Of a DNA stretch of 64,000 bases, positions 10,944 through 21,152 are shown piece after piece. A program made the translations under genes and the position numbers. Below the pieces are notes generated by a model that was not told where the DNA came from, made no database searches, and was given only the letters and a program-made list of their open reading frames with translations. The DNA comes from Bryobacteraceae bacterium (GTDB taxonomy: Bacteria; Acidobacteriota; Terriglobia; Bryobacterales; Bryobacteraceae), in assembly GCA_029975915.1 (NCBI GenBank), contig JARKOC010000177.1:124001-188000 (forward strand), written 5' to 3'. Positions within the stretch are counted from its first letter, which is position 1. Every line of letters starts with the position of its first letter.

Positions 10944-12788
10944 TTAACCCTCTGGATCGTCGGCGGGCAGGATGACGGTAAAGGTGGAGCCCTGTTCGGG
11001 AGCGCTTTCGACTGTGATTGATCCGCCGTGCAGGGTGACGATTTCCTTCACAATTGACAAGCCGATTCCGGTTCCCTGGATGCCGGATTTCTCGGCGCGT
11101 TCGGTGCGGTAGAACTTCTGGAAGAGCCGTTTCACTTCGTCCTTGGTCATACCGATACCTTGGTCGGAGACCGAGATGAGGACGCCGCGGCCATCGTGGG
11201 CGGCGGCGATGCGGACACGGCTGTCACGCGGCGAGTACTTGATGGCGTTGGTGAGCAGGTTGTAGATGGCGTAGCCGAGCAGTTCGCTGTCGCCGCGGAT
11301 AGTGAGGCCGGGCGCGCCGTCCCATTCGATCCTGATCGCCTTGGCGTCGGCGAGGCCCGAGGCGCGGGCGACACATGCGCCGATGAGGTCGCCGGTATCG
11401 ACATCGGTCGTGGTCATCTCAGCCTGGCCCGCATTGAGGCGTTCGACATCGAGGAATGTGGTGATCATTCGCGCCAGGCGCTTGGATTCGGCGTTGATCA
11501 TCTGACCGATCTGCTTCCGCTTTTCCTCTGGCAGGTTGTAGCGGGAGATGAGTTCCGAGGAGCCCTGGATGGCGGTGAGCGGCGTGCGCATTTCGTGGGC
11601 GACAAAATGGAAGGCTTGCTGGTAGCGTGATTTGGCGCTTTCGGCGCTGGCCAACTGCTTCCGGACGATGAGGAACCGCCAGGCGCCACAGACGATGAAC
11701 GCGGCCGCCGACGCCGAGACAGGGGCGAAGGCGGGCATAATCCAGTCCTGGCGGAAAAAGAGGTAAGGCGTGAACTGAGCCAGGGCGAGGACCAGGAATC
11801 CGGCAACGAGCGAAATCCGTCCCTGCAACCAAACGAACGCAGTGGCCATGAGCAGAGCAAAGGCGAAAGCGAGCAGGACGGTCCAGATGAGCGAAGCCTC
11901 ATGGAGCGTTCCGCCCGGAAGCGGACCAGCGGCGAGGGTCTCGAAGGCTTGGGCGTGGATTTCGACGCCGGCCATGGGGCGGTCCAGGGCGACGGGGGTG
12001 AACAGGCGGTCGCGGATGGCCGACAGCGATGTAACCCCCACGAAAACCACTTTGCCTTTCAACACGGCCGGATCGGCGGCGCCCGAGAGCAGGTCACGGA
12101 CGCTTACGGTTTCCATGTCGCCGGGCGGGCGGTAGCGGATGCGGAACGGGCGGCCTTGGTCCCAGCGTGATTGGAAAGTGAAAGCGCCCACCGAGACATC
12201 GGTGGGTGAACTGACTGGCGCCGGAGCATTCGTTTGCAGGCGGAGCGCCTCGAGGGAGAGCGCCCAGAGACGCTGACGGGCCGACACCCGCTCCAACGGG
12301 ATGCGCCGGTTGACGTCGTCAAATGGTCCGGCCAAGGCATGGACGTGACCGACAGCGGCGGCGTGGGTGGCGAAGGCGGGAATCGGCATTTGCCAGCCAG
12401 ACCCGTCCGGGAGCATCTCAGCAGCCAAGGCGAGTTTGGGAATGCGGGCCATGGCGGCGGCCAGAGCGGCGTCCTCGGCAGTGTCTCCGGGATCGGCTAA
12501 GGTTATGTCGAGGGCGAGGACGGCGGGAGGAGTTGCGGCGAGGCGGTCAAGCAGGCGGATCAAAGTGCGACGCAAGGCGCGATCGCCGCCGGTTTCCATC
12601 AGAGTGCGATCGTCGATGGCGGCAATGACGGCGGAGGGGGATCGCTGTCCAGCGGGGTGAATTCGCTCGAACCAGTCGAAGACGGCGTTGTCGAACCGGG
12701 CGGCGAGAGGAGTCCAGGCCAGCAAGGCGCAGAGAATGGCGCAAACCAGAGCCAAGAGCCAAGCGGCGGCGGTGTCGGACAGTTTCAT
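10944..12788 (-). CDS. CHASE2-domain sensor histidine kinase
   Basis: 614 residues from the ATG at 12788. A first membrane helix (about 8-28) leads into a periplasmic CHASE2 sensor domain (about 35-290, with AVIAAIDDRTL, AVLALDITLADP and GKVVFVGVTS), then three membrane helices at about 300-375. The cytoplasmic part has a HisKA dimerisation domain with phosphoacceptor His398 in FVAHEMRTPLTAIQ and an ATPase domain with N box NLLTNAIKYSP, G1 SDQGIGM and G2 GTGIGLSIV. The signal sensed is unknown. It lies 55 bases downstream of the zinc-finger/PilZ gene on the same strand, so the two probably form an operon. Longer starts up to 12896 would overlap that upstream gene and were rejected. Confidence 0.9.
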   Translation of the reverse strand: MKLSDTAAAWLLALVCAILCALLAWTPLAARFDNAVFDWFERIHPAGQRSPSAVIAAIDDRTLMETGGDRALRRTLIRLLDRLAATPPAVLALDITLADPGDTAEDAALAAAMARIPKLALAAEMLPDGSGWQMPIPAFATHAAAVGHVHALAGPFDDVNRRIPLERVSARQRLWALSLEALRLQTNAPAPVSSPTDVSVGAFTFQSRWDQGRPFRIRYRPPGDMETVSVRDLLSGAADPAVLKGKVVFVGVTSLSAIRDRLFTPVALDRPMAGVEIHAQAFETLAAGPLPGGTLHEASLIWTVLLAFAFALLMATAFVWLQGRISLVAGFLVLALAQFTPYLFFRQDWIMPAFAPVSASAAAFIVCGAWRFLIVRKQLASAESAKSRYQQAFHFVAHEMRTPLTAIQGSSELISRYNLPEEKRKQIGQMINAESKRLARMITTFLDVERLNAGQAEMTTTDVDTGDLIGACVARASGLADAKAIRIEWDGAPGLTIRGDSELLGYAIYNLLTNAIKYSPRDSRVRIAAAHDGRGVLISVSDQGIGMTKDEVKRLFQKFYRTERAEKSGIQGTGIGLSIVKEIVTLHGGSITVESAPEQGSTFTVILPADDPEG

Positions 12789-12843
12789 TCGAGGCGGGAC
12801 GCCCGATCGCGCCCAACAGTCCAGTTTTACCCCAGTCCGGGGT

Positions 12844-13332
12844 TCAGGCGTAAGCAGGCTGGTTGGTGTATTCCACGCCGACCAGGAATAAGTCACCCGC
12901 AGGAGAACAATGGCGGACGGCGGCCGGGATGGACCGGCGGCCGCGGTTCAAAGTGAATGTGGAGTCGCGATCCAGCGGTTCGGGGGATTCGAGTTTCGCT
13001 CCTCGGGCCGACACCTCAATCATCCGAGCCAGGATCACATTGCCGCCGGGAAGGACGAGGTTGACGGCCTCGTTCGTGGCAAGGCGCCGGTACCTGCGGC
13101 GACTGGAGTCTGGCGTGCCGGCCGGCTCGTTTTGGACAGGCCGCGCTTGGGTCATGATTTTCACGAAGCGGTCGAGCCCAGCGATCCGCTCCCTACAGGC
13201 CGGGCACCCAGGGACATGCCCAGCCAGCAGGTTCAGCGTCTGGACATCCTCCCAATCGCTTCGCAGCGCCTTCAAAACCGCTCCAACGATCTTGGGACAA
13301 AGTGTGGTCTCGCCAGGGCGGCTTGCGTCCAT
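12844..13332 (-). CDS. PilZ-domain protein with an N-terminal zinc-finger-like motif
   Basis: 162 residues. About residues 10-60 resemble the zinc-binding anti-sigma (ZAS-like) helical unit, with His39, Cys43 and Cys46 in HVPGCPAC. About residues 77-160 form a PilZ-like beta-barrel: an arginine-rich RRRYRR at 78-83 in the c-di-GMP-binding position, then EVSARG at 106-111, where PilZ proteins usually have [D/N]xSxxG. The Asp/Asn is therefore a Glu here, and c-di-GMP binding cannot be assumed. It lies directly upstream of the CHASE2 kinase and divergent from the acyl-CoA synthetase. The start is uncertain: the frame runs open to 13467, and 13332 was chosen because protein-like sequence begins there. 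Confidence 0.68.
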   Translation of the reverse strand: MDASRPGETTLCPKIVGAVLKALRSDWEDVQTLNLLAGHVPGCPACRERIAGLDRFVKIMTQARPVQNEPAGTPDSSRRRYRRLATNEAVNLVLPGGNVILARMIEVSARGAKLESPEPLDRDSTFTLNRGRRSIPAAVRHCSPAGDLFLVGVEYTNQPAYA

Positions 13333-13447
13333 GATGAGCACATCGACACGACATGGAGGTTCTTTAACGGATTGTGGAGGAGTGGACGGCAATATTTGCC
13401 GACCTCGAAGCGTGGTTATCCCGATGGTTGGAGTATCATTTGCGTTT

Positions 13448-15148
13448 ATGGTCTGGAACCACATCACGCGAGAACACTTCGACGCCCACTACGGCGAGCG
13501 GCGGCTGATTCACGAATGCGTGCCCTATTGGGCGGCACGCAAGCCCGGGGAACCCGTCGTGTTTAACGCAACGCGGGATACGTCGATCACCTGGGCCCAA
13601 TTGGACCGAGTGAGCCGTTCGCTGGCCGGGCATCTGGAGCAAATCGGGTTGAGCAAGGGCGATTGCGTGGCGGTTTCGCTCCCGTTACTGAACGAATTGA
13701 TCATTCTCGAATATGCCTGTTTCCGGGCGGGTCTGGTGCTCATTCCGCTCGACATGAGGCTCCATCCGGCTGAAGTCCTGAGGTGCCTGGGACTGACCCG
13801 GCCCAAGGTGTTTGCATGCTTGGGCAAAACACCCGCCGCCGACTTCGGCGCCCTGGCCTCTGCGGTGAAGGATCATTGTCCTTTTGTCGAGCAGCTGTGG
13901 ATGTTCTGCGCGCCGGAGCAGGTCATTGAAGGGGCGAAATCGTTTGGCGCGGTGATGGCTGAAGCGGTGGCTCAAGGACGGGAGCCGGCGGCTGCGGTCG
14001 AACCGAACGACGGAGCATTGATCATTTTCACCACCGGTTCAACCGGGTCGCCCAAGCCGGCGCTGCTCACTCATGAAGGGACCACGGCGCAAAACCTCTG
14101 CCTTGGGACGGCGTTTGAATTCAACGAGACGCAGCGGGTGATGATCAATCTGCCGGCGAGCCATGTCGGCTGCCAGACCGAGCTTCTGATGACGTGCCTG
14201 TTCATGGGTGGCACGGTGGTATCTCTGGAGGTCTTTGACGCGGGCAAGACGCTAGAGGCGATCGAGAAGTACAAAGTGACATTGCTCGGCCAGATTCCGG
14301 CGATGTTCCACATGATGTGGCGGCATCCAGATTACCCCAAACGAGACCTTTCGTCGCTGAAGGTGGCGGTCTATGGCGGGCAGAGTGTGCCGAGGCCCTT
14401 TCTTGAAAAGTTGCGGACGATGGCGCCCAAGATCGGGACAGGGCTGGGGTTGACGGAAACATCTGGATTCTGCACATACACGCCGTTGAGCGGCGACGTG
14501 GATGAGATCGCGGCCGGGATCGGTTTCCCGATGCCGATCTACCCGATGACGATCCGCGAGGCGATGAAGGGAGACGGTTCAGCCGGCGGCGAACTGCCTG
14601 AAGGCAGTATCGGGCATGTCTGCTTCAAGGGAATCCAGACGTTCGCGGGGTACGTGAATGACCCCGAAGCGACTGCCGCGGCCATATCGAAAGATGGGTT
14701 CCTGTATACGGGTGATCTTGGATGGGTTGATGGCAAAGGGCTGCATTTCTCGGGCAGGGCGAAATTCGTCATTAAGCCAGCGGGCAATCAGGTCTTCCCC
14801 GGCGACATTGAGGAGCACTTCGCGAAACTGGCGGATAAGGTGGCAGGCTGCGGGGTGGTTGGGGTGGAGCACGCGCTGTGGTCGGAGGCAATCGTCGCGT
14901 TCATCGAGAAACGGCCTGGCGTGGAGTTGACCGAAGTTGAACTGAGGCGGCATGCGCGTGGGCTGACGTCCTACATGCGCCCGCTCCATTACGTGATTGT
15001 CGAGTCTGGGTCGCTGCCACTGAACCGGGTGGCGAAGGTGGATACGTTGCGGTTGCGGGAGATAGCGCAGGCCGAAGTCAGGGCGTTGCGGGAGCGCGGC
15101 CGGTGGGACCGGCAACCGGCCGGAGCGGAAGATCCTGCTGAGGGTTGA
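13448..15148 (+). CDS. acyl-CoA synthetase / AMP-dependent ligase
   Basis: 566-residue member of the ANL adenylate-forming superfamily, which activates a carboxylic acid with ATP and transfers it to CoA. The phosphate-binding loop is TTGSTGSPK at about residues 195-203 in the context IIFTTGSTGSPKPALLTHEG. Later come GLGLTETSGF, the YTGDLGWVDGKGLHFSGRAK hinge region and the C-terminal catalytic-lysine context LNRVAKVDTLRL. Length fits fatty-acid or aryl-CoA ligases; the substrate is not clear. The ATG at 13448 begins protein-like sequence; an in-frame ATG at 13424 is an alternative. thiC follows 29 bases downstream on the same strand, though no metabolic link is obvious. Confidence 0.88.
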   Translation: MVWNHITREHFDAHYGERRLIHECVPYWAARKPGEPVVFNATRDTSITWAQLDRVSRSLAGHLEQIGLSKGDCVAVSLPLLNELIILEYACFRAGLVLIPLDMRLHPAEVLRCLGLTRPKVFACLGKTPAADFGALASAVKDHCPFVEQLWMFCAPEQVIEGAKSFGAVMAEAVAQGREPAAAVEPNDGALIIFTTGSTGSPKPALLTHEGTTAQNLCLGTAFEFNETQRVMINLPASHVGCQTELLMTCLFMGGTVVSLEVFDAGKTLEAIEKYKVTLLGQIPAMFHMMWRHPDYPKRDLSSLKVAVYGGQSVPRPFLEKLRTMAPKIGTGLGLTETSGFCTYTPLSGDVDEIAAGIGFPMPIYPMTIREAMKGDGSAGGELPEGSIGHVCFKGIQTFAGYVNDPEATAAAISKDGFLYTGDLGWVDGKGLHFSGRAKFVIKPAGNQVFPGDIEEHFAKLADKVAGCGVVGVEHALWSEAIVAFIEKRPGVELTEVELRRHARGLTSYMRPLHYVIVESGSLPLNRVAKVDTLRLREIAQAEVRALRERGRWDRQPAGAEDPAEG

Positions 15149-15174
15149 ATCCATCCCCTGCATGTCATAATTGA

Positions 15175-16572
<1,398 letters not shown>

Positions 16573-16752
16573 GCCTGGGCAGGCAGCCGCCCCAAGCACA
16601 GAGTCAGTGGTGAGACAGCGCGCGTAGCTTCATTGTGTTCGCCCGCCCCCACTCCAATTCCGATAGACTGCTTATGATCTGAAGCCGCCCGGCGAGGACG
16701 AGCGTCATAGCGCGCGCAAACAAGCCGGCGCGGACCCCCAGGAGGACTTTCC

Positions 16753-17910
16753 ATGAAGAGCATCATCGGGATCATGCTGGCGCTGGCTGTAGCGTTTGCC
16801 GCCGAGCCCGCGCAAGCGCAAGAGGGCGGATACACCGGCCTGACGTCGAGCCTTGAAAGCATCTATCGGGTTTCAAAGGCCAAGACATTCTCCATCAGCC
16901 CCGAAAACCTGACGGGTGAGAAGGGCAAGGGGGCCATGGCCACCGTGGGGCAGGGTTCGGCGTCGAATGCCGCGGCGGAGTTGGGGCAGGGCTGGAAGGT
17001 GAATCCCTATATCGTCGTCAAGCCGGGCACGACCATCACGCTGGGCGAGATCCAAGGTTCGGGCGCCATTCAGCATATCTGGATGACTCCTACCGGCAAC
17101 TGGCGCTTTTCGATTCTGCGCATGTATTGGGACGGGGAGGCGACGCCGTCGGTTGAGGTTCCTGTCGGAGACTTTTTCGCCATGGGGTGGGGCAAGTATT
17201 CGCCCATCACTTCGCACGCCATCTGCGTGAATCCGGGCAGCGCGTTCAATAGTTACTGGCCGATGCCGTTCCGCAAGGGCGCTAAGCTCACCCTCACCAA
17301 TATCGACGACAAACCAATGACGATCTACTACCAGATCGATTACACAATCGCGCCGGTGCCAGCCGATGCGGCGTATTTCCACGCCCAGTTCCGCCGCGTG
17401 AACCCGCTGCCGCTCAAGGAGGTCTACACGATCGTCGATGGAATCAAGGGCCGCGGACATTATGTCGGAACGTATATGGCCTGGGGCGTCAACAACAATG
17501 GGTGGTGGGGCGAGGGCGAGATCAAGTTCTATATGGACGGCGACCAGCAGTTTCCCACGATCGCCGGGACGGGGACCGAAGACTACTTCTGCGGGTCGTA
17601 CAACTTTGAGAACAAGGAAAAGCGCCAGTATGAGGTGTTCACAACGCCTTATTCGGGGCTGGCGCAGGTGATCAAGCCGGACGGGTTGTATCAGTCGCAG
17701 CAGCGGTTTGGGCTGTACCGGTGGCATTTGACCGATCCGATCCGGTTCGAGCAGGATCTTAGAGTCACAATCCAGGCATTGGGCTGGAAATACAACGGCA
17801 AGTATCTGCCGCTGCAGGACGACATCGCTTCCGTGGCCATCTGGTATCAGATGGAGCCGCACAACGCGTTTCCAAAGCTGCCGGCCAAGGATGAGTTGGC
17901 CGTGCACTAA
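16753..17910 (+). CDS. secreted DUF2961 protein, GH172-like (copy 1)
   Basis: 385 residues with a Sec signal peptide (MKSIIGIMLALAVAFAAEPAQAQ). The rest matches the DUF2961 pattern: SLESIYRV near the start, GAIQHIWMTPTGNW, RMYWDGEATPSVEVPVGDFF, a stretch around NSYWPMPF, FHAQFRR, and GTGTEDYFCGSYNF. DUF2961 proteins include glycoside hydrolase family 172, which acts on fructofuranosides and arabinofuranosides; the acidic residues in GDFF and GTEDYF are the expected active-site area. AGGAGG six bases before the ATG fixes the start. It is followed 27 bases later by a paralogue, so the pair is likely co-transcribed. Substrate unknown. Confidence 0.85.
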   Translation: MKSIIGIMLALAVAFAAEPAQAQEGGYTGLTSSLESIYRVSKAKTFSISPENLTGEKGKGAMATVGQGSASNAAAELGQGWKVNPYIVVKPGTTITLGEIQGSGAIQHIWMTPTGNWRFSILRMYWDGEATPSVEVPVGDFFAMGWGKYSPITSHAICVNPGSAFNSYWPMPFRKGAKLTLTNIDDKPMTIYYQIDYTIAPVPADAAYFHAQFRRVNPLPLKEVYTIVDGIKGRGHYVGTYMAWGVNNNGWWGEGEIKFYMDGDQQFPTIAGTGTEDYFCGSYNFENKEKRQYEVFTTPYSGLAQVIKPDGLYQSQQRFGLYRWHLTDPIRFEQDLRVTIQALGWKYNGKYLPLQDDIASVAIWYQMEPHNAFPKLPAKDELAVH

Positions 17911-17937
17911 GCCGACTAGATGAGTGGAGGAATCGAC

Positions 17938-19074
17938 ATGAGCAAGTTCAAACGCAGGGGATTGTTCAGCGGCGCTCTTGCTGCACTGGGTTTTGGAGCA
18001 TCACCGGCGGCAGCGCAACCGCCCGCGGGCGGAGGCGGGATGGGCCGCAGGTTCGGCTTCCTGCCGGAGTACGCCCGCGCACAGAACTACAAGTCGTTGA
18101 AACAGTCATCCCACGACGCGACGGGCGGAAACGCTGACCGCTGGCCGATCAAGCCCGGCGCGACACAGGAGATCTTTAACCAAAAAGGTCCCGGAGTGAT
18201 CACCCACATCTGGTTTACCATCGCGGCCGCTAGCCCAACCCATTTGAAAGAGGTCGTGCTGCGAGGGTATTGGGACGGTGAGTCAAAACCGAGTGTTGAA
18301 GTCCCAGTCGGCGACTTTTTCGGCCTCAACCTGGGCGACTACTCAATCTACGAGAGCCAGTACCTGGCCTGTTCGCCCGGCCGGTCGCTGAACTGCTACT
18401 TCGCGATGCCCTACCGCACGTCGGCGCGGTTCACGGCGACGAACGAAGGTTCGCGCGACGTTGGCGCGTTCTATTCAAACATTGACTTTCTCTCCGTGGA
18501 CGCCCTGCCGCCCGACACGCTCTACTTCCATGCGCAATACCGGCAGGAGACGCCGACCAAGGCCGTGAAAGGTCCCGACAGCCGGGATGTGTTGAACCCG
18601 GAAGGCAAAGACAACTACGTCTATTGCGAGACGCGCGGCCGCGGTCACCTGATGGGAGTCACGCTAGGCTGGATCCAGAACTCCGAGTACTGGATGGGCG
18701 AGGGCGACGACATGATCTTTGTGGACGACGAGGCGAAACCGATCATCATCGGCACGGGTTCGGAGGACTATTTCCTGGGCAGTTGGAACTTCGGCGGCCG
18801 CGAAGGGGCGAAGGCGTTTTCGCATCACCAGTATGGGGCCCACCTGATCCAGAGTCCTGAGCGTACAGGCGGCCGCTACTGCTGCTACCGCTTCCATGGC
18901 GACAATCCAGTGACTTTTACGCGGTATCTGAAGCACACCATGGAGCACGGTCACGCCAACAACCGGTCTGACATGTATTACTCCTGCGCCTACTGGTATC
19001 AGGACCGGCCGTACACCGACTTCCCGGTCTTGCCGTCAGTGGCCGACCGGTTGCCGCGAATCGCGCAAGTCTAG
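17938..19074 (+). CDS. secreted DUF2961 protein, GH172-like (copy 2, Tat-type signal)
   Basis: 378 residues. The N-terminus MSKFKRRGLFSGALAALGFG resembles a twin-arginine signal, unlike the Sec signal of the copy just upstream. The DUF2961 core follows: GVITHIWFTIAA, LRGYWDGESKPSVEVPVGDFF, LNCYFAMPYRTSARF, FHAQYRQE and GTGSEDYFLGSWNFGG. A GGAGG at 17926-17930 with a seven-base spacer selects the ATG at 17938 over the in-frame ATG at 17920. A low-complexity GGGG stretch follows the signal. The two copies share the same fold and spacing of motifs but are clearly diverged. Confidence 0.85.
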   Translation: MSKFKRRGLFSGALAALGFGASPAAAQPPAGGGGMGRRFGFLPEYARAQNYKSLKQSSHDATGGNADRWPIKPGATQEIFNQKGPGVITHIWFTIAAASPTHLKEVVLRGYWDGESKPSVEVPVGDFFGLNLGDYSIYESQYLACSPGRSLNCYFAMPYRTSARFTATNEGSRDVGAFYSNIDFLSVDALPPDTLYFHAQYRQETPTKAVKGPDSRDVLNPEGKDNYVYCETRGRGHLMGVTLGWIQNSEYWMGEGDDMIFVDDEAKPIIIGTGSEDYFLGSWNFGGREGAKAFSHHQYGAHLIQSPERTGGRYCCYRFHGDNPVTFTRYLKHTMEHGHANNRSDMYYSCAYWYQDRPYTDFPVLPSVADRLPRIAQV

Positions 19075-19377
19075 CGACGGCTCGTGCCCCGCCTGACGGC
19101 GGAGAGTCTCTGGAGTAGGGCTGGATACGGCCGCAGGTCCCTGCCTCGCGCCGCGACTGAAGACAGCCGTGCATCGAAGCGCTGAACCGGCACACAAAAG
19201 AGGTGGCGGGCATCTAGAGCCGCACAACCGTTTCCCGTAACTTCCAACCCGAGACGAGCTGGCGGTCCAAGAGCAAACGTAATTTTTGTGTAATAGTGAC
19301 GGAGCGCCCCGGCCGGCGGCGGGATCTAGCCGTAGTATGGGATCAGGAACTCCGTTTTGCGGGTTCCTCATTGATAG
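19075..19377. other. 303-base intergenic region before the radical SAM gene
   Basis: No coding sequence is supported. It must carry the promoter of the radical SAM gene. A small imperfect hairpin (GGAAC-CCG / CGG-GTTCC with one bulged T) lies at 19346-19367, ten bases before the ATG at 19378, where a ribosome binding site would be expected. Confidence 0.5.
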
Positions 19378-21039
19378 ATGACCATTGATTATCCCGTCCA
19401 CCCACTGGGCAAAAAAGCACGGATCCTATTGACGTCAGTCTTCGGACCCTATGCACAAGACGATGAATTCGGCTCCCGGTCAATTAATCCGATGGAGCTG
19501 TACCACAACCAAGTCACACGCGCCCAAGGCCCTTACTCGCTTCGCATCTTTCATCGCTCATGGGGCCTAATGTTTATTCAGAGCAACCTCGATAATCCCT
19601 CGACGCTGCTCGATTTCCCAACGCGAGAGCGTTTCGTCGAGGAGTTGAAAGCGAACCGCTATGACGTTGTCGGCATCTCGTCGATCATCGTGAACGTGGG
19701 CAAGGCACGAGAGATGTGCCGGCTTGTGCGGGAGCACTCACCGAAGTCCACCATCGTCGTTGGCGGCCATGTCGCGGCAATCCCCGGACTCCAGCACATG
19801 CTCGACGCTGATTTCATCGTCCGCGGCGAGGGCGTCAGCTGGATGCGCCGGTTCCTGGATCAAGACCCAAACGCGCATGTGAAGCATCCTCCGATCGCTT
19901 CAGGCTTTGGGCACCGCGTGATGGGGCTGAAGCTGCCTGGCGAGATCGGCTCGACGGCGGCGACGGTGATTCCGTCGGTCGGCTGCCCGCTTGGCTGCAA
20001 TTTCTGCACGACTTCGGCGTTTTTCGGCGGGAAGGGCAAGTTCATCAACTTCCTTGAAACGGGCCGTGAGATGTACGAGGTGATGGAGGAGACCGAACGC
20101 CGCACCGGAATGCAAGCCTTCTTCGTCATGGACGAGAACTTCCTGCTCCATCGCCCGCGCGCCATCGAGTTGCTCAATTGTATGAAGGAGGCAAACAAGA
20201 GTTGGGAACTCTATGTGTTTTCCTCGGCCAACGCCATCCGTAAGTACACGATGGAAGAGTTGATCGAACTCGGCGTCTCCTGGGTTTGGATGGGGCTGGA
20301 ATCGCCGAAGTCCGGCTACGCGAAGCTGAGCGGACAGGACACGATGAGCCTGGTGCACGAGCTTCGATCGAACGGCATCCGCGTGCTTGGTTCATCGATC
20401 GTCGGCATGGAGCATCATACGCCGGAGAACATCGGCGAAGAGATCGACTATGCCTGTTCGCACGGCACCGATTTCCACCAGTTCATGCTTTACACTCCGC
20501 TGCCCGGAACTCCGCTTCACGCACAAATGGAGACCGAAGGCCGGCTGATCGCGGAAACCGAACTGGCCGACGTGCACGGGCAGTACAAGTTCAACTGGAA
20601 GCATCCGTTCATCTCGCGCGACGATTCGAAAAAGTTCCTCGATTTCGCCTTCATGCGGGATTTTGAACTGAATGGACCTTCGCTATACCGCATCTGCCAG
20701 ACGACGCTGGAGGGCTTGAAGAAATACCGTCTCCACCCCGATCTGCGCGTGCGGGAACGGTTCGAACGCGAGGCAAAGGCGCTGCGAACACAGTATTCCG
20801 CTCTGCTGTGGGCGATGGAACGGCACATGCGCTTCACCAACGACGCAGTGGCGGCCAAGATCGCGGACCTTCGGCACGAGATTCGCTCCGAGTGTGGCGC
20901 CATCCGGTCGGCATCGTTCGCCTCGATCTTCGGCCCCGTGATGCTGTGGCTCACCAAGCGGGAAGAGAAGCGGCTCGCGCGGGGCGTGACCTACGAGCCG
21001 GAGACATTCGTCGAACGCAGAAACTGGAGTGTTTCGTAG
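19378..21039 (+). CDS. B12-binding-domain radical SAM protein
   Basis: 553 residues. The N-terminal half (about 15-160) has a cobalamin-binding-like Rossmann fold (ARILLTSVFGPYA; DVVGISSIIVNVGKAREMC; IVVGGHVAAIPGLQHMLDAD) but lacks the DxHxxG motif of base-off B12 binding. The radical SAM domain has its cluster motif CPLGCNFC with Cys203, Cys207 and Cys210, and a barrel to about residue 420. The last 130 residues are helical and charged. This layout is shared by B12-dependent methylases and by ring-forming enzymes of several pathways; no neighbouring pathway gene tells which. The start is supported by the conserved fold beginning soon after it, not by a ribosome binding site. Confidence 0.85.
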   Translation: MTIDYPVHPLGKKARILLTSVFGPYAQDDEFGSRSINPMELYHNQVTRAQGPYSLRIFHRSWGLMFIQSNLDNPSTLLDFPTRERFVEELKANRYDVVGISSIIVNVGKAREMCRLVREHSPKSTIVVGGHVAAIPGLQHMLDADFIVRGEGVSWMRRFLDQDPNAHVKHPPIASGFGHRVMGLKLPGEIGSTAATVIPSVGCPLGCNFCTTSAFFGGKGKFINFLETGREMYEVMEETERRTGMQAFFVMDENFLLHRPRAIELLNCMKEANKSWELYVFSSANAIRKYTMEELIELGVSWVWMGLESPKSGYAKLSGQDTMSLVHELRSNGIRVLGSSIVGMEHHTPENIGEEIDYACSHGTDFHQFMLYTPLPGTPLHAQMETEGRLIAETELADVHGQYKFNWKHPFISRDDSKKFLDFAFMRDFELNGPSLYRICQTTLEGLKKYRLHPDLRVRERFEREAKALRTQYSALLWAMERHMRFTNDAVAAKIADLRHEIRSECGAIRSASFASIFGPVMLWLTKREEKRLARGVTYEPETFVERRNWSVS

Positions 21040-21152
21040 TCAATTGTCCTTGCGAACGAGAGCCTCGCAATTCGTCCGAATCTGATTTCGGGTGTAATCT
21101 TCCTGGATTTGACTGGCGTCTTTCACGATAGGCCGATTGGCCGGGTGAGAAC

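Noticed and set aside
12863..13447. N-terminal extension of the acyl-CoA synthetase by 195 codons
   Set aside because: It would overlap the opposite-strand zinc-finger/PilZ gene and shows no protein-like sequence; the family starts near 13448.
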